Origin: Desulfobacteraceae bacterium
Lineage (GTDB): Bacteria > Desulfobacterota > Desulfobacteria > Desulfobacterales > Desulfosarcinaceae
Assembly: GCA_027025615.1 (NCBI GenBank)
Contig: JALVQM010000300.1
Span: forward strand, 1 to 35,156
Direction: 5' to 3'
DNA: 35,156 nt
Within the stretch, counting starts at the first letter, position 1, and each line of letters opens with the position of its first letter. The notes under the pieces were generated by a model, which was not told the DNA's origin, searched no databases, and saw nothing but the letters and a program-made list of their open reading frames with translations. A program made the translations under genes and the position numbers. Positions 1 through 8,559 of the stretch are shown piece after piece.

Positions 1-795
1 TGATTACGCCCCTCATGATTGTGCATCCGAACTCCTTGGGGTTTGATTACCATCAGCCGCTATATTTTTGTGGCAATTTGTTTCATATTTTATCAGAGAA
101 AATTATACGAACAAGCATTTTCTCCATGATACAAAGTCAACCCTTCAAGATGACACAAACAGCAATATCCGAGAACCTGGTGAAAACTTCACAGCTGATC
201 AGTTTCAGGAAGAAGATCTGTAGTTGGGCATAGTAGCAAAAAACAGAACCCGCTAACAACAACGATATGCAATACTATGGGAAAACTTCATACTCCCACT
301 TTACAATTGACAAAACCGATGAAGAACTTTTATGATTTTTTTCAAAGCTTAAAGGGCCGTCCTTCATAAAACCGGCTTGGTCCCGGGACCGAAGCATTTC
401 CCTGTCAGCCTGCTACCTGTTCCGAACTTGACAAAAGCCTGTATTTCGTGGATGCCGATTTTCAATGCAGCCGATTCCAAGTGCTGAAGATGACGACATG
501 GTCAGGGATGCTATTGTGAATCAAAATTATTATTACTGCTGCAAACGCGTCTTTATCCAATTCCGACAGATGTGGATCTTTTCAAATAATTGGCATATTC
601 ATGAAAAGTTTTGTTCAGCTCCAGGCTGCGAAAGGCAAAACTTCAAGATAGAAAACCCTTATGACAGCGGAGAAAAACAGCTTATTTTTCGACAGGCAAC
701 TTACAACACCGGATTGAATTATTGGCAGGGCGAAATAGCGGCGCCGGCTCTGATGATGGAAAAGCCTGGTTGCTAAATAAAAGGATAGAACAGTA
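1..795. other. Left-end region with no convincing gene
   Basis: Two open frames here (15-233 and 465-776) have no recognisable domain, no clear Shine-Dalgarno site and an amino-acid make-up typical of chance translation (many Cys, Tyr, His and Asn). The stretch is richer in A+T than the genes that follow. The only signal I can support is a possible promoter at 307-336. It may be decayed coding DNA or a long leader region upstream of the PEBP gene, but the sequence does not decide this. Confidence 0.5.
307..336 (+). promoter_or_regulatory. Candidate sigma70 promoter (TTGACA-N18-TATGAT)
   Basis: A perfect -35 hexamer TTGACA (307-312) is followed after 18 bases by TATGAT (331-336), five of six matches to the -10 consensus. 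It points towards the PEBP gene, but more than 450 bases separate them, so either the leader is long or a small unrecognised transcript lies between. It is a consensus match only, in an A+T-rich stretch where chance matches are commoner. Confidence 0.35.
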
Positions 796-1344
796 ATGAT
801 GAACAAAGCAATTTTCAAAGCTTGTATACTGATTGTAGTAGTCTTTTTAGGATCATCAATCGTTATTGCGAAAGGAGAAGTAGCCATGCAGATATCAAGC
901 AGTGCTTTTAGCCACGAACAGAAAATCCCTACAAGATTCACCTGCGATGGCCAGGATATTTCACCGCCGCTTTCCTGGCAGCAGGTCCCTTCGGAGACAA
1001 AAAGCCTTGTATTAATCTGTGATGATCCCGACGCTCCGATGGGTACCTGGGTTCACTGGGTGTTTTATGATATCCCGCCCGGCGTCAGTCAATTGCCGGA
1101 AAACATAGAGCCGGCCCAACATCCAGCCGTGGGCGGGACCCAGGGAACAAGTGATTTTGGACGAATCGGTTATGGAGGACCATGCCCACCTTCGGGAACC
1201 CATCGCTACTTTTTCAAACTCTATGCTCTTGACACAGTCTTGGATCTGCCTCCCGGACAGACAAAAAAGCAAGTCCTGGCTGCCATGCAGGGCCACGTTC
1301 TGGCTGAAGCGACCTTGATGGGCAAATACAGCCGCAGCAACTGA
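796..1344 (+). CDS. YbhB/YbcL family PEBP (Raf kinase inhibitor-like) protein, probably exported
   Basis: This is a phosphatidylethanolamine-binding-protein fold of the bacterial YbhB/YbcL type. The family diagnostics are present: the CDGxDxSPPLSW segment near residues 49-61, the DDPDAP motif followed by the WVHWV segment, and the GPCPPSGTHRYFFKLYALD block. The bacterial proteins have no firmly settled function; ligand or anionic-phospholipid binding is usual for the fold. Residues 1-25 form a hydrophobic signal-like segment ending in VIA, predicting export. A second ATG at 886 (residue 31) lies at the usual beginning of cytoplasmic YbhB proteins and has a strong AAAGGAG eight bases upstream, so a leaderless form could also be made. 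The stop is one base before the pentapeptide-repeat gene, suggesting one transcript. Confidence 0.9.
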   Translation: MMNKAIFKACILIVVVFLGSSIVIAKGEVAMQISSSAFSHEQKIPTRFTCDGQDISPPLSWQQVPSETKSLVLICDDPDAPMGTWVHWVFYDIPPGVSQLPENIEPAQHPAVGGTQGTSDFGRIGYGGPCPPSGTHRYFFKLYALDTVLDLPPGQTKKQVLAAMQGHVLAEATLMGKYSRSN

Positions 1345-1345
1345 T

Positions 1346-2260
1346 ATGATCAGACGCATTCTGCTTTGGACAGCCGGCAGCCTTGTTGTAATAGGCGTGC
1401 TGTTCACTATCCGGCTTGCAGTTGTAGATACTTCTCTGGTTAGACGACTTGAAAAAAGCAGAGCTTGCCGCGCTTGCGATCTTTCTTTTGCCAAATTGGC
1501 CGGTGCAAACCTGGCCCGGACCGATTTTAGTGGAGCAGACCTGCGCAGGGCGGATTTGCGTGGAGCCAACCTTAAAGGGGCTCTCTTTGTCAATGCCAGG
1601 ATCAGGGGCATAGTGCTTGAGAACGCCATCCTTGACAAGGCTATTTGGGTTGGCGGCCAAGAATGTGGCCCTGGTTCCAGGGGACTTTGCCTTACCAAAC
1701 AACTGCAACAGCTGCTGGAAACAGGCCAATGCAAAGGCTGCTATCTCGCAGGTGCCACCCTGGAAGCATTGGACCTGTCAGGCGCCGACCTCCAGGGAGC
1801 CGACCTCAGGCAAGCTCAACTTGCCGGGGCAAAATTGACAGTTGCCGACCTTGGAGGCAGCAACCTAAGCAGTGCTTACCTGAAAGCGGCAACTTGCATT
1901 AAAACCAATTTCAGCCTGTCCGACCTTTCTCATTGTGACATGGACGACGCCGACCTGGAACAGAGCTACTTGCGTGGCGCTGTTCTGAACTGGGCCACCG
2001 CCAGCAAAGCGAATCTGGCAGAGGCAGACCTTGCCGAAAGCGTAGGCCGTTATGCCAAATTCAACGGCTCTAACCTGACTGGTGCCAACCTCTCGGGAGC
2101 CGACCTGCGGCAGGCAGATTTCAGCAATGCCAATCTGGCAGGAGCTGTTTTGAAAAATACCCAATTGGACGGGGCAAATTTTAAAGGAGCTGATTTAAAT
2201 GGTGCAGTTTGGAGCGATGGAAGAATCTGCGGCCCCGGCTCAATCGGCAAATGCCGATAA
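1346..2260 (+). CDS. Membrane-anchored pentapeptide-repeat protein
   Basis: The 304-residue product begins with a transmembrane or signal-anchor helix (about residues 5-24) followed by a long run of A(D/N)Lxx pentapeptide repeats, which fold as a right-handed quadrilateral beta-helix. There are two modules. Each opens with CxxC just before the repeats (C41/C44 and C129/C132) and closes with a W-x-x-G-x-x-CGPGS-x-G-x-C cap (C107/C115 and C295/C303). The second module is about twice as long as the first. With the N-terminal anchor the repeats should lie outside the cytoplasm, where the paired cysteines could form disulfides that clamp the helix ends; that is inference. It starts two bases after the PEBP stop, so the two are probably co-transcribed. 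The function is unknown. Confidence 0.9.
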   Translation: MIRRILLWTAGSLVVIGVLFTIRLAVVDTSLVRRLEKSRACRACDLSFAKLAGANLARTDFSGADLRRADLRGANLKGALFVNARIRGIVLENAILDKAIWVGGQECGPGSRGLCLTKQLQQLLETGQCKGCYLAGATLEALDLSGADLQGADLRQAQLAGAKLTVADLGGSNLSSAYLKAATCIKTNFSLSDLSHCDMDDADLEQSYLRGAVLNWATASKANLAEADLAESVGRYAKFNGSNLTGANLSGADLRQADFSNANLAGAVLKNTQLDGANFKGADLNGAVWSDGRICGPGSIGKCR

Positions 2261-2332
2261 AGCAACAAATCGAAAAACTCAGTCACTATCCGGCCTGTTC
2301 TGCGCCCTCGAATATACAGGCGAAGTTCTATG

Positions 2333-2347
2333 CAGACCAGTGGTCTG
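2333..2347. promoter_or_regulatory. Perfect palindrome, candidate operator of the hydroxyproline operon
   Basis: CAGACCA-G-TGGTCTG is an exact 7-1-7 inverted repeat lying 16 bases upstream of a strong -35 box. It overlaps a second dyad, GGTC-N4-GACC (2342-2353). GntR/FadR regulators bind short GT/AC-rich palindromes, and a FadR-type regulator is encoded in this operon (5613-6317), so it is the natural candidate ligand. The position (centre near -58 from the expected start) would fit activation or looping better than simple blocking. The assignment is inference; the symmetry is directly visible. Confidence 0.5.
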
Positions 2348-2363
2348 ATGACCTGAATATTGC

Positions 2364-2391
2364 TTGACAGACATGACTGCTTTTATATAAA
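2364..2391 (+). promoter_or_regulatory. Probable sigma70 promoter of the hydroxyproline operon
   Basis: TTGACA (2364-2369) and TATAAA (2386-2391) are separated by 16 bases, giving 11 of 12 consensus positions, and lie about 35 bases upstream of the activase start. The element follows the pentapeptide-repeat gene and directly precedes the activase and hypD genes, so it most likely drives the catabolic operon. A palindrome sits immediately upstream at 2333-2347. Confidence 0.6.
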
Positions 2392-2424
2392 GTTAGATAG
2401 ATATTATTGACAGGAACTGGTAGG

Positions 2425-3231
2425 ATGACCAGATGTGAAGTCCCCAAAATATCCGCTACCATATTTAAAATCAAGCGGTACGCTATCCATGATGGACCTG
2501 GTATCAGGACCACTGTTTTTCTCAAAGGCTGCCCTTTGAGGTGTTTTTGGTGCCATAACCCTGAAGGACAGGCTTTCGAGCCCCAAGAAATCGCCGGGGG
2601 ACCGGCAACCGGAGGTAAACCCCAGATCGCAGGTTGGCCTGCAACTGTTGCCGAAATTATCTCCGAAATTGAAAAGGACCTTGTTTTTTTCGATGATTCA
2701 GGCGGTGGAGTTACTTTTTCCGGCGGCGAACCCCTGGCCCAACCTGATTTTCTGATCTCCCTGTTGGCTGCCTGCCGCCAACGCAACCTGCACACAGTAC
2801 TGGATACGTCCGGTTTTGCTGAACAGGAAACTTTCATGGCCGCTGCCAAATTGGCAGACCTGGTGCTTTTTGATCTAAAGGCAATGGATCCTGAACTGCA
2901 TCATAAGGTTACCGGGGTAGACAACCGCCAGATTTTGAAAAATTTTAATGCTGCCTGCCAGGCCGGGATCCCCATGCGGGTAAGGGTACCCCTGGTACCA
3001 TCGGTCAGCACCACTGCTGAAAACCTATCACACCTGGCCGATTTTCTCACGTCGCAACCCCTGATTTACCCTGTTGACCTGCTACCTTACCATGACATCG
3101 GCCTTGATAAATATCGCCGCCTGGGCCTGGGCAGCCGGATAAGAAAAATTGTCAAGCTCAGCGACCAAGAAATAAATCTGGCAAAACAAATTTTATCTGA
3201 CAGCAAACTTGAAGTCTCTATTGGAGGTTAA
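2425..3231 (+). CDS. Radical SAM glycyl radical enzyme activase (HypD-activating enzyme)
   Basis: This enzyme should abstract hydrogen from the conserved glycine of the adjacent glycyl radical enzyme, using a 5'-deoxyadenosyl radical. The protein shows the DGPGIRTTVFLKGC segment followed by the radical-SAM CxxxCxxC cluster motif (CPLRCFWC), the HNPEG turn, and the FSGGEP SAM-binding motif. At about 268 residues it is short. Only some 50 residues lie between the cluster motif and FSGGEP, and none is cysteine, so the ferredoxin-like insert with extra 4Fe-4S clusters found in many such activases is absent, as in pyruvate formate-lyase activase. I chose ATG 2425, which has AGGA nine bases upstream; a TTG at 2407 in the same frame is the alternative. 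Its stop is one base before hypD, so the two are tightly coupled. Confidence 0.93.
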   Translation: MTRCEVPKISATIFKIKRYAIHDGPGIRTTVFLKGCPLRCFWCHNPEGQAFEPQEIAGGPATGGKPQIAGWPATVAEIISEIEKDLVFFDDSGGGVTFSGGEPLAQPDFLISLLAACRQRNLHTVLDTSGFAEQETFMAAAKLADLVLFDLKAMDPELHHKVTGVDNRQILKNFNAACQAGIPMRVRVPLVPSVSTTAENLSHLADFLTSQPLIYPVDLLPYHDIGLDKYRRLGLGSRIRKIVKLSDQEINLAKQILSDSKLEVSIGG

Positions 3232-3232
3232 A

Positions 3233-5596
3233 ATGACACCCCGTGTTTCAGCATTGCGCCAGCAAAGTCTTGAGGCCGTTCCGACCATTTCGGCTGAACG
3301 GGCCTTGCTGGTTACTGAGTTTTATCAAACCGGTATTGCCCAGAAGGTCTCGCCACCTGTCCAGCGGGCCATGGCTTTCAGGTACATCCTCGAAAACAAG
3401 ACAATCTATATCGGCGATGGAGAACTGATCGTGGGTGAGAGGGGACCGGCACCCAAAGCGACTCCCACCTATCCTGAAGTCTGCCTTCACAGCGAACAGG
3501 ATTTACAAATCCTCGACCAGCGCCCCAAGGTTCCCTTCAAAGTCAACCAGTCCACCTTTGAAGCCTATCGTCATAAAATAATACCATTTTGGAAGGGCAA
3601 GTCCATGCGCGAGAAAATCTTCGCCAGCATGGATCAATCATGGCTTGCCGCATACAAGGCCGGAATTTTTACCGAGTTCCAGGAGCAAAGAGCCCCCGGC
3701 CATACGGCCATGGGAGACAAAATTTATCACCTGGGCATGGATGACCTGAAAGCCCAAATCAAAGCCACAGGCGACAAACTGGATTTCGTTAACGATCCCA
3801 AGGCCCTGGACAAACTCGAACAGCTTAAGGCCATGACCATTGCCGCCGACGCGATCATCAAATACGCCCAACGCCATGCAAAGGTGCTGGCCCAAATGGC
3901 AGCCGGTGAGCAGGATCCGGACAGGAAAGCCGAACTGCTGGAAATGCATCGAATTTGCAACAAGGTCCCCCGTAAGGCACCTGAAACTTTCTGGGAGGCC
4001 CTCCAGTACTATTGGTTCGTGCACGTTGGAGTAATTACCGAGCTAAACCCCTGGGATGCTTTCAACCCCGGACGGCTTGACCAACATTTGTGGCCTTTTT
4101 ACAGGCGCCAGCTGGAAGACGGCAGCCTTTCTCCCGAACAGGCCCACGAGCTTCTATGTTGTTTCTGGATTAAGTTCAACAATCATCCTGCCCCTCCCAA
4201 GGTCGGTGTGACCGCTAAAGAAAGCAACACTTACGTGGATTTTGCCCTGATCAATCTTGGCGGAGTGGACCGTGAAAACCAGGATGCGGTCAATGAAGTT
4301 TCATACCTGATCCTTGATGTTATCCAGGAAATGCGTCTGCTGCAGCCTTCTTCCATGGTACAGGTAAGCAAAAAAAACCATGATCGTTTTCTGGCCCGGG
4401 CTTTGGAAATAGTCCGCACCGGTTTCGGCCAGCCATCGATTTTCAACACCGAAGCTATCGTTCAGGAGCTTATCCGCCAGGGCAAAAGAGTGGAAGATGC
4501 CCGTATGGCAGGTGCCAGCGGATGTGTCGAGGCCGGCGCTTTTGGCAAAGAAGCCTATTTTTTAACCGGTTACTTTAACTTGCCAAAGGTTCTTGAAATT
4601 ACTTTGAACAACGGGGTAGACCCGCAAAGCGGTCTGAAAATAGGGGTTGAGACAGGTGATCCCGGCGACTGGCAAAATTTCCAGGAACTGGTGGAAGCCT
4701 TCAAAATCCAACTCCAACATTTTATAGACATAAAAATCAGGGGCAACAATATCATCGAAAGATTAAACGCCAAGTACATGCCGGTGCCCTTTTTGTCTTT
4801 GCTCATCGATGACTGCATTGCCAACTGCAAGGACTATAACGCTGGAGGTGCCCGTTATAACACATCATATATCCAGGGTGTTGGTCTGGGCAGTATCACA
4901 GATGCTCTGGCAGCCATAAAATATCAGGTCTTCGACACCCAGGCCACGTCGATGGAAAACCTGCTTGTTGCCCTGGAACGTAATTTCGAGGGTTATGCCG
5001 ATCTGCATTATGATCTTATCCACCACAGCCCCAAGTACGGCAACGACAACGAGTATGCCGATAACATATGTAAACTTGTTTTCGAAGTCTTCTTCTCGGC
5101 TGTGGACGGTCGTCCAAACACCCGCGGCGGATTCCATCGGATCAACCTTCTTCCGACCACCTGTCACGTATATTTCGGAAGCGTTATCGGTGCCACAGCC
5201 GACGGCCGCAAGGCCGGCACCCCCCTTTCAGAAGGAATATCGCCGGTCCAGGGCGCTGACCTGAACGGGCCAACGGCCGTTCTTAAATCGGCCTCAAAAA
5301 TTGACCACCTACGAACAGGCGGGACTTTGCTCAATCAGAAGTTTTTACCTCAGGTCCTTTCCGACCGGAAAGGAATCAACAAGCTGGTACACCTGATTCG
5401 ATCTTATTTTAAGCTCGACGGTCATCATATCCAATTCAACGTGGTCGACGGCAAGGTGCTGCGCAAAGCTCAAGAGCACCCTGAACAGTACCGCGACCTG
5501 ATTGTCAGGGTTGCCGGCTACAGTGATTATTTCGTTGACTTGACGCCCGAGCTGCAGGAAGAGATTATAAAACGAACTCAGCATGCAGAACTTTAA
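3233..5596 (+). CDS. hypD: Glycyl radical trans-4-hydroxy-L-proline dehydratase
   Basis: This 787-residue glycyl radical enzyme should dehydrate trans-4-hydroxy-L-proline to delta1-pyrroline-5-carboxylate, which P5C reductase can turn into proline. The glycyl radical site is G762 in RVAGYSDYF, and the thiyl/base pair is C431 and E433 in GASGCVE. The active-site residues I recall for Clostridioides difficile HypD (F152, H160, D278, S334, F340, C434, E436, Y450, T645, G765) all have identical counterparts here at a constant offset of three (F149, H157, D275, S331, F337, C431, E433, Y447, T642, G762). That separates it from choline, glycerol or isethionate lyases. The start at 3233 has GGAGG five bases upstream and gives a length close to C. 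difficile HypD. The neighbouring trans-3-hydroxyproline genes support the role. No proC lies in the window. Confidence 0.93.
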   Translation: MTPRVSALRQQSLEAVPTISAERALLVTEFYQTGIAQKVSPPVQRAMAFRYILENKTIYIGDGELIVGERGPAPKATPTYPEVCLHSEQDLQILDQRPKVPFKVNQSTFEAYRHKIIPFWKGKSMREKIFASMDQSWLAAYKAGIFTEFQEQRAPGHTAMGDKIYHLGMDDLKAQIKATGDKLDFVNDPKALDKLEQLKAMTIAADAIIKYAQRHAKVLAQMAAGEQDPDRKAELLEMHRICNKVPRKAPETFWEALQYYWFVHVGVITELNPWDAFNPGRLDQHLWPFYRRQLEDGSLSPEQAHELLCCFWIKFNNHPAPPKVGVTAKESNTYVDFALINLGGVDRENQDAVNEVSYLILDVIQEMRLLQPSSMVQVSKKNHDRFLARALEIVRTGFGQPSIFNTEAIVQELIRQGKRVEDARMAGASGCVEAGAFGKEAYFLTGYFNLPKVLEITLNNGVDPQSGLKIGVETGDPGDWQNFQELVEAFKIQLQHFIDIKIRGNNIIERLNAKYMPVPFLSLLIDDCIANCKDYNAGGARYNTSYIQGVGLGSITDALAAIKYQVFDTQATSMENLLVALERNFEGYADLHYDLIHHSPKYGNDNEYADNICKLVFEVFFSAVDGRPNTRGGFHRINLLPTTCHVYFGSVIGATADGRKAGTPLSEGISPVQGADLNGPTAVLKSASKIDHLRTGGTLLNQKFLPQVLSDRKGINKLVHLIRSYFKLDGHHIQFNVVDGKVLRKAQEHPEQYRDLIVRVAGYSDYFVDLTPELQEEIIKRTQHAEL

Positions 5597-5612
5597 AAGC
5601 CGAATATAAACC

Positions 5613-6317
5613 ATGGTATTCCAAGCTATCCGCAAAAGCACAGCCCCGGAAATGGTGGCTCGACAAATCCTGGAAAAAATTTCCCGGGGTGAACTTGAAC
5701 CCGGACAACGCCTTCCATCCCAGAGAGATCTGGCCAACGCCCTGGCCGTGGGTCGATCTTCTGTACGAGAGGCCATAAACGCTCTGGTAGTAATGGGTTA
5801 TCTGGAGGTAAAACATGGAAAGGGCACTTTTGTAGCCGCCAGGCTGCCTTCTGAAAAAAACGCAGTCCAGAAGCTGGGTTCAGCCCTGGAAACCGGCAGC
5901 CTGGTAGATTTAATGGAGGTCCGACAACTGCTGGAATGCAAATCCGCCGCCCTGGCGGCAGAACGGGCCGATCAGGAACAAATCGAACGTCTGCAGGCCA
6001 GCCTGCGAGCCATGGAAACAGCAGACACTGATTACAAGGCATTTTTAAAAGCCGACCTGGGTTTTCATTCTGTCCTTGCCGAAGCCGCCGGCAATTCCAT
6101 CATCTGTGAAATGATGAAACTGATTACCAGCAAAGTAAGCCGGCAGCACGCACGCCTGCGTACCGGCTTGCTCTCTCCTGAATACCGCCGGCGTTCAATC
6201 TCCACTGCAACCAAGGTGGTTGCCGCAATTGCCGCGGGAGACCAGAAACAGGCCAGGCGGCAAATGGAACTTCATCTAGGGCTGATTGCAAGCGAATTAA
6301 AAGACATAGTTCCCTGA
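5613..6317 (+). CDS. FadR-subfamily GntR transcriptional regulator
   Basis: Residues about 10-75 form a GntR winged helix-turn-helix, with the signatures LEPGQRLPSQRDLA, VGRSSVREAINAL and the wing GKGTFV. The remaining 150 residues are helical and match the FCD effector domain (ME-RQLLE at the start, then the aspartate and histidines DLGFH and HLGLI that usually bind a metal and a carboxylate ligand). Its place between hypD and the reductase gene makes it the likely local regulator, sensing hydroxyproline or a pyrroline carboxylate; that is inference. It lies 16 bases after hypD without a strong Shine-Dalgarno site. A possible target is the palindrome at 2333-2347. Confidence 0.92.
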   Translation: MVFQAIRKSTAPEMVARQILEKISRGELEPGQRLPSQRDLANALAVGRSSVREAINALVVMGYLEVKHGKGTFVAARLPSEKNAVQKLGSALETGSLVDLMEVRQLLECKSAALAAERADQEQIERLQASLRAMETADTDYKAFLKADLGFHSVLAEAAGNSIICEMMKLITSKVSRQHARLRTGLLSPEYRRRSISTATKVVAAIAAGDQKQARRQMELHLGLIASELKDIVP

Positions 6318-6334
6318 AGGAGGCTGAAACATAT

Positions 6335-7294
6335 ATGCAAATACGAATCCTTTCCGCTGATGAGGTACGCCAGGCCCTTTCAATGGAGCAGGCAATTGAA
6401 ATCATGGGTTCGGCGTTCGGCCAATACTCGGCCGGCCACGCCACAGTACCCCTGAGAACAAGGCTGGAAACAGAACGCGGAGTCTCTCTGATCATGCCCG
6501 CGTTCTTGCACACCAGCAGGGACTTGGCAGTCAAGATAGTCTCTGTCTACGACCGGAATTCTTCCATGGGTTTGCCCACCATCAGTGCAATGGTCGTCGC
6601 ACTGGATGCGGAAACCGGTATGCCCCTGGCCCTGATCAATGGCGAAACTTTAACCGCCTTGCGCACCGGGGCTGCCGGCGGGCTTGCGGCCCGGTTGCTC
6701 AGCCGCAAAAATTGCCGAACCCTGGCCCTTTTTGGAGCAGGGGTTCAGGCCGAAGCCCAGCTTGAAGCGGCAATGCAGGTACGCGATATCGAAAAAGTAC
6801 TACTGGTAGACCCCAACGAGCAAAAAGCCCGGGAATTGGCTGGCCTGGTTTCCAACCGGCCCGGAGCCCCCAGGGTTGAAATTATAAATGACCCTGACAG
6901 GGCCGCAGCCTCCGCTGATCTCATAATAACCGCCACCACATCATCACGGCCCTTGTTCGATGGCACGCTGGTCAAACCCGGCACTCATGTCACCGGCATT
7001 GGATCTTTTACTCCTGAAATGCAGGAAATCGATTCTCACCTGGTAAAAAAATCCCTGGTGGTAGTCGATTCCCGCCAGGCCTGCCTGGCTGAAGCCGGAG
7101 ATATCATCGCCGGCGGCGGCAAAATTGACGCTGAAATCGGAGAGATCGTCAACGGCTCCCATCCCGGAAGGACAGACGATTTCCAGACAACCTTTTTCAA
7201 ATCGGTAGGTATAGCCGTCCAGGATGCGGCAGTAGCTGCTGCAATCCTGAAATCCGCTGCCGTTAAAAACCTTGGCACATCCATTCAATTATGA
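6335..7294 (+). CDS. Ornithine cyclodeaminase/mu-crystallin family protein, probable delta1-pyrroline-2-carboxylate reductase
   Basis: This 319-residue protein belongs to the ornithine cyclodeaminase/mu-crystallin family. The substrate-side motif VPLRTRLE lies near residue 40, a K in the DLAVKIVS segment is the usual catalytic lysine, [12 protein letters not shown] follows, and the Rossmann motif GAGVQA opens the NAD(P) domain near residue 134. The family includes ornithine cyclodeaminase, alanine dehydrogenase and delta1-pyrroline-2-carboxylate reductase. The neighbouring trans-3-hydroxyproline dehydratase makes exactly that reductase's substrate, so I infer reduction of delta1-pyrroline-2-carboxylate to L-proline. 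A strong GGAGG precedes the ATG. Residues alone do not exclude true cyclodeaminase activity. Confidence 0.88.
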   Translation: MQIRILSADEVRQALSMEQAIEIMGSAFGQYSAGHATVPLRTRLETERGVSLIMPAFLHTSRDLAVKIVSVYDRNSSMGLPTISAMVVALDAETGMPLALINGETLTALRTGAAGGLAARLLSRKNCRTLALFGAGVQAEAQLEAAMQVRDIEKVLLVDPNEQKARELAGLVSNRPGAPRVEIINDPDRAAASADLIITATTSSRPLFDGTLVKPGTHVTGIGSFTPEMQEIDSHLVKKSLVVVDSRQACLAEAGDIIAGGGKIDAEIGEIVNGSHPGRTDDFQTTFFKSVGIAVQDAAVAAAILKSAAVKNLGTSIQL

Positions 7295-7493
7295 TGTCCC
7301 GGCAAAAAGCTCGATACCTTTTTTATGCGTCGTGCTGCGGCGGAAACCAGGTGCGAGGTTTGGACCACATCGCCCGGCACCTGCGTTTGCCAAAGCCTGA
7401 TCTTTTTGCCTGGGGATCGACTGTTATCAACTTCTTTCACCTTCCACATTTTGCATTACAATTTGCTTTCTTAAATAGTTGAGGTGAACAAAT

Positions 7494-8543
7494 ATGCAAT
7501 CAGACATACTGAAACCCATGGCTGAATGGCAACCGCCGGACAACTGGCAGCAAATTACTGCCATTGACTGTCATACCGCCGGAGAACCTTTCAGGGTAAT
7601 TACCGCCGGCCTTCCTCCCATTAAAGGCGCCACTATTCTCGAACGCCGGCGTTACTTCAGGGAGCATTACGACCGGCTGCGTACCATGCTGATGTGGGAA
7701 CCCCGGGGGCATGCCGACATGTACGGATGTATTGTTACCGGGCCTGTCAGCCGGGAAGCGGATTTCGGCGTGCTGTTCATGCACAATGAAGGGTATTCCA
7801 CCATGTGCGGTCATGGCATAATCGGCATTGCTACAGTAGCCCTGGAAACCGGCATGCTGGCCATGGACGGTCCTGAAACACGGGTCGGCATAGATACCCC
7901 GGCAGGCCTGGTCACTGCATGGGGCCATTGCGAAAACGGCAGGGTGAAAAGCGTATCATTCAACAATGTGCCCTGCTTTGCACCGGCCATCGACCAGCTA
8001 GTAAAAGTGCCCGGACTTGGTAAAGTACATTATGATCTGGGTTTTGGAGGGGCTTTCTACGCCTTTGTTGATGCTGACCGGCTGGGACTCGACACCAGTC
8101 CCGGCGGTTTTGGCGAACTGATCCGTCAGGGTATGGCAATCAAGCGTTCTATAATGGACAACGTGGTTATCGAGCACCCCCTGGAACCAGACCTTTCCTT
8201 TCTGTACGGCACTATATTTACTTCTGCCGCCAAAAAGCCGGGAGTTCACAGTCGACACGTATGTATTTTTGCCGAAGGACAAGTTGATCGCAGCCCAACC
8301 GGCACAGGCGTAAGTGCGAGACTTGCAATTCTTTATCGCAGGGGTGAAATCTCGAAAAACGATTCACTCAGCATCGAAAGTATAATCGGCACCCGCTTTA
8401 AGGGCAAGGTGATTGCAACGACAAGCTTCGGTCCCTATCAAGCTGTAATTCCCCAAATAGAAGGATCAGCCCATATAACCGCTGTCAACCGGTTCGTAGT
8501 CGATCCTGCAGACCCACTGGCCCGGGGCTTTATCTTGCGCTAA
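7494..8543 (+). CDS. trans-3-hydroxy-L-proline dehydratase (proline racemase family)
   Basis: The proline racemase fold is plain: the first catalytic cysteine, C105, lies in STMCGHG, and the second catalytic position lies in DRSPTGTG. In true proline racemase and 4-hydroxyproline epimerase that second position is Cys. Here it is Thr (T269), the hallmark of trans-3-hydroxy-L-proline dehydratase, which eliminates water to give delta1-pyrroline-2-carboxylate. The length of 349 residues is close to that of the human enzyme L3HYPDH, with catalytic residues at similar positions. GAGGTG lies upstream of the ATG. The reductase expected to use the product is encoded 200 bases upstream, and hypD handles the 4-hydroxy isomer, so the operon covers both natural hydroxyproline isomers. 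Confidence 0.93.
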   Translation: MQSDILKPMAEWQPPDNWQQITAIDCHTAGEPFRVITAGLPPIKGATILERRRYFREHYDRLRTMLMWEPRGHADMYGCIVTGPVSREADFGVLFMHNEGYSTMCGHGIIGIATVALETGMLAMDGPETRVGIDTPAGLVTAWGHCENGRVKSVSFNNVPCFAPAIDQLVKVPGLGKVHYDLGFGGAFYAFVDADRLGLDTSPGGFGELIRQGMAIKRSIMDNVVIEHPLEPDLSFLYGTIFTSAAKKPGVHSRHVCIFAEGQVDRSPTGTGVSARLAILYRRGEISKNDSLSIESIIGTRFKGKVIATTSFGPYQAVIPQIEGSAHITAVNRFVVDPADPLARGFILR

Positions 8544-8559
8544 GATAAAAGGAGAAAAA

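Noticed and set aside
1-10. TGATTACGCC matches the start of the lacZ-alpha region of cloning vectors.
   Set aside because: The match is only ten bases and the following sequence does not continue as a vector polylinker, so chance is a sufficient explanation.
465-776. Open frame of 103 codons upstream of the PEBP gene.
   Set aside because: No ribosome site, no recognisable domain and an unlikely amino-acid composition; an opposite-strand frame overlaps it equally well.
1012-1734. Long - strand frame of 240 codons opposite the PEBP and pentapeptide-repeat genes.
   Set aside because: It is a shadow of two well-supported + strand genes; the regular repeat of the pentapeptide gene keeps the opposite strand open.
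7291-7482. 63-codon frame overlapping the reductase stop by ATGA and ending 11 bases before the dehydratase.
   Set aside because: The overlap is attractive, but there is no Shine-Dalgarno site, no domain, and the gap also holds an inverted repeat (CAGGTGC at 7348-7354 and GCACCTG at 7377-7383) more typical of non-coding spacer.
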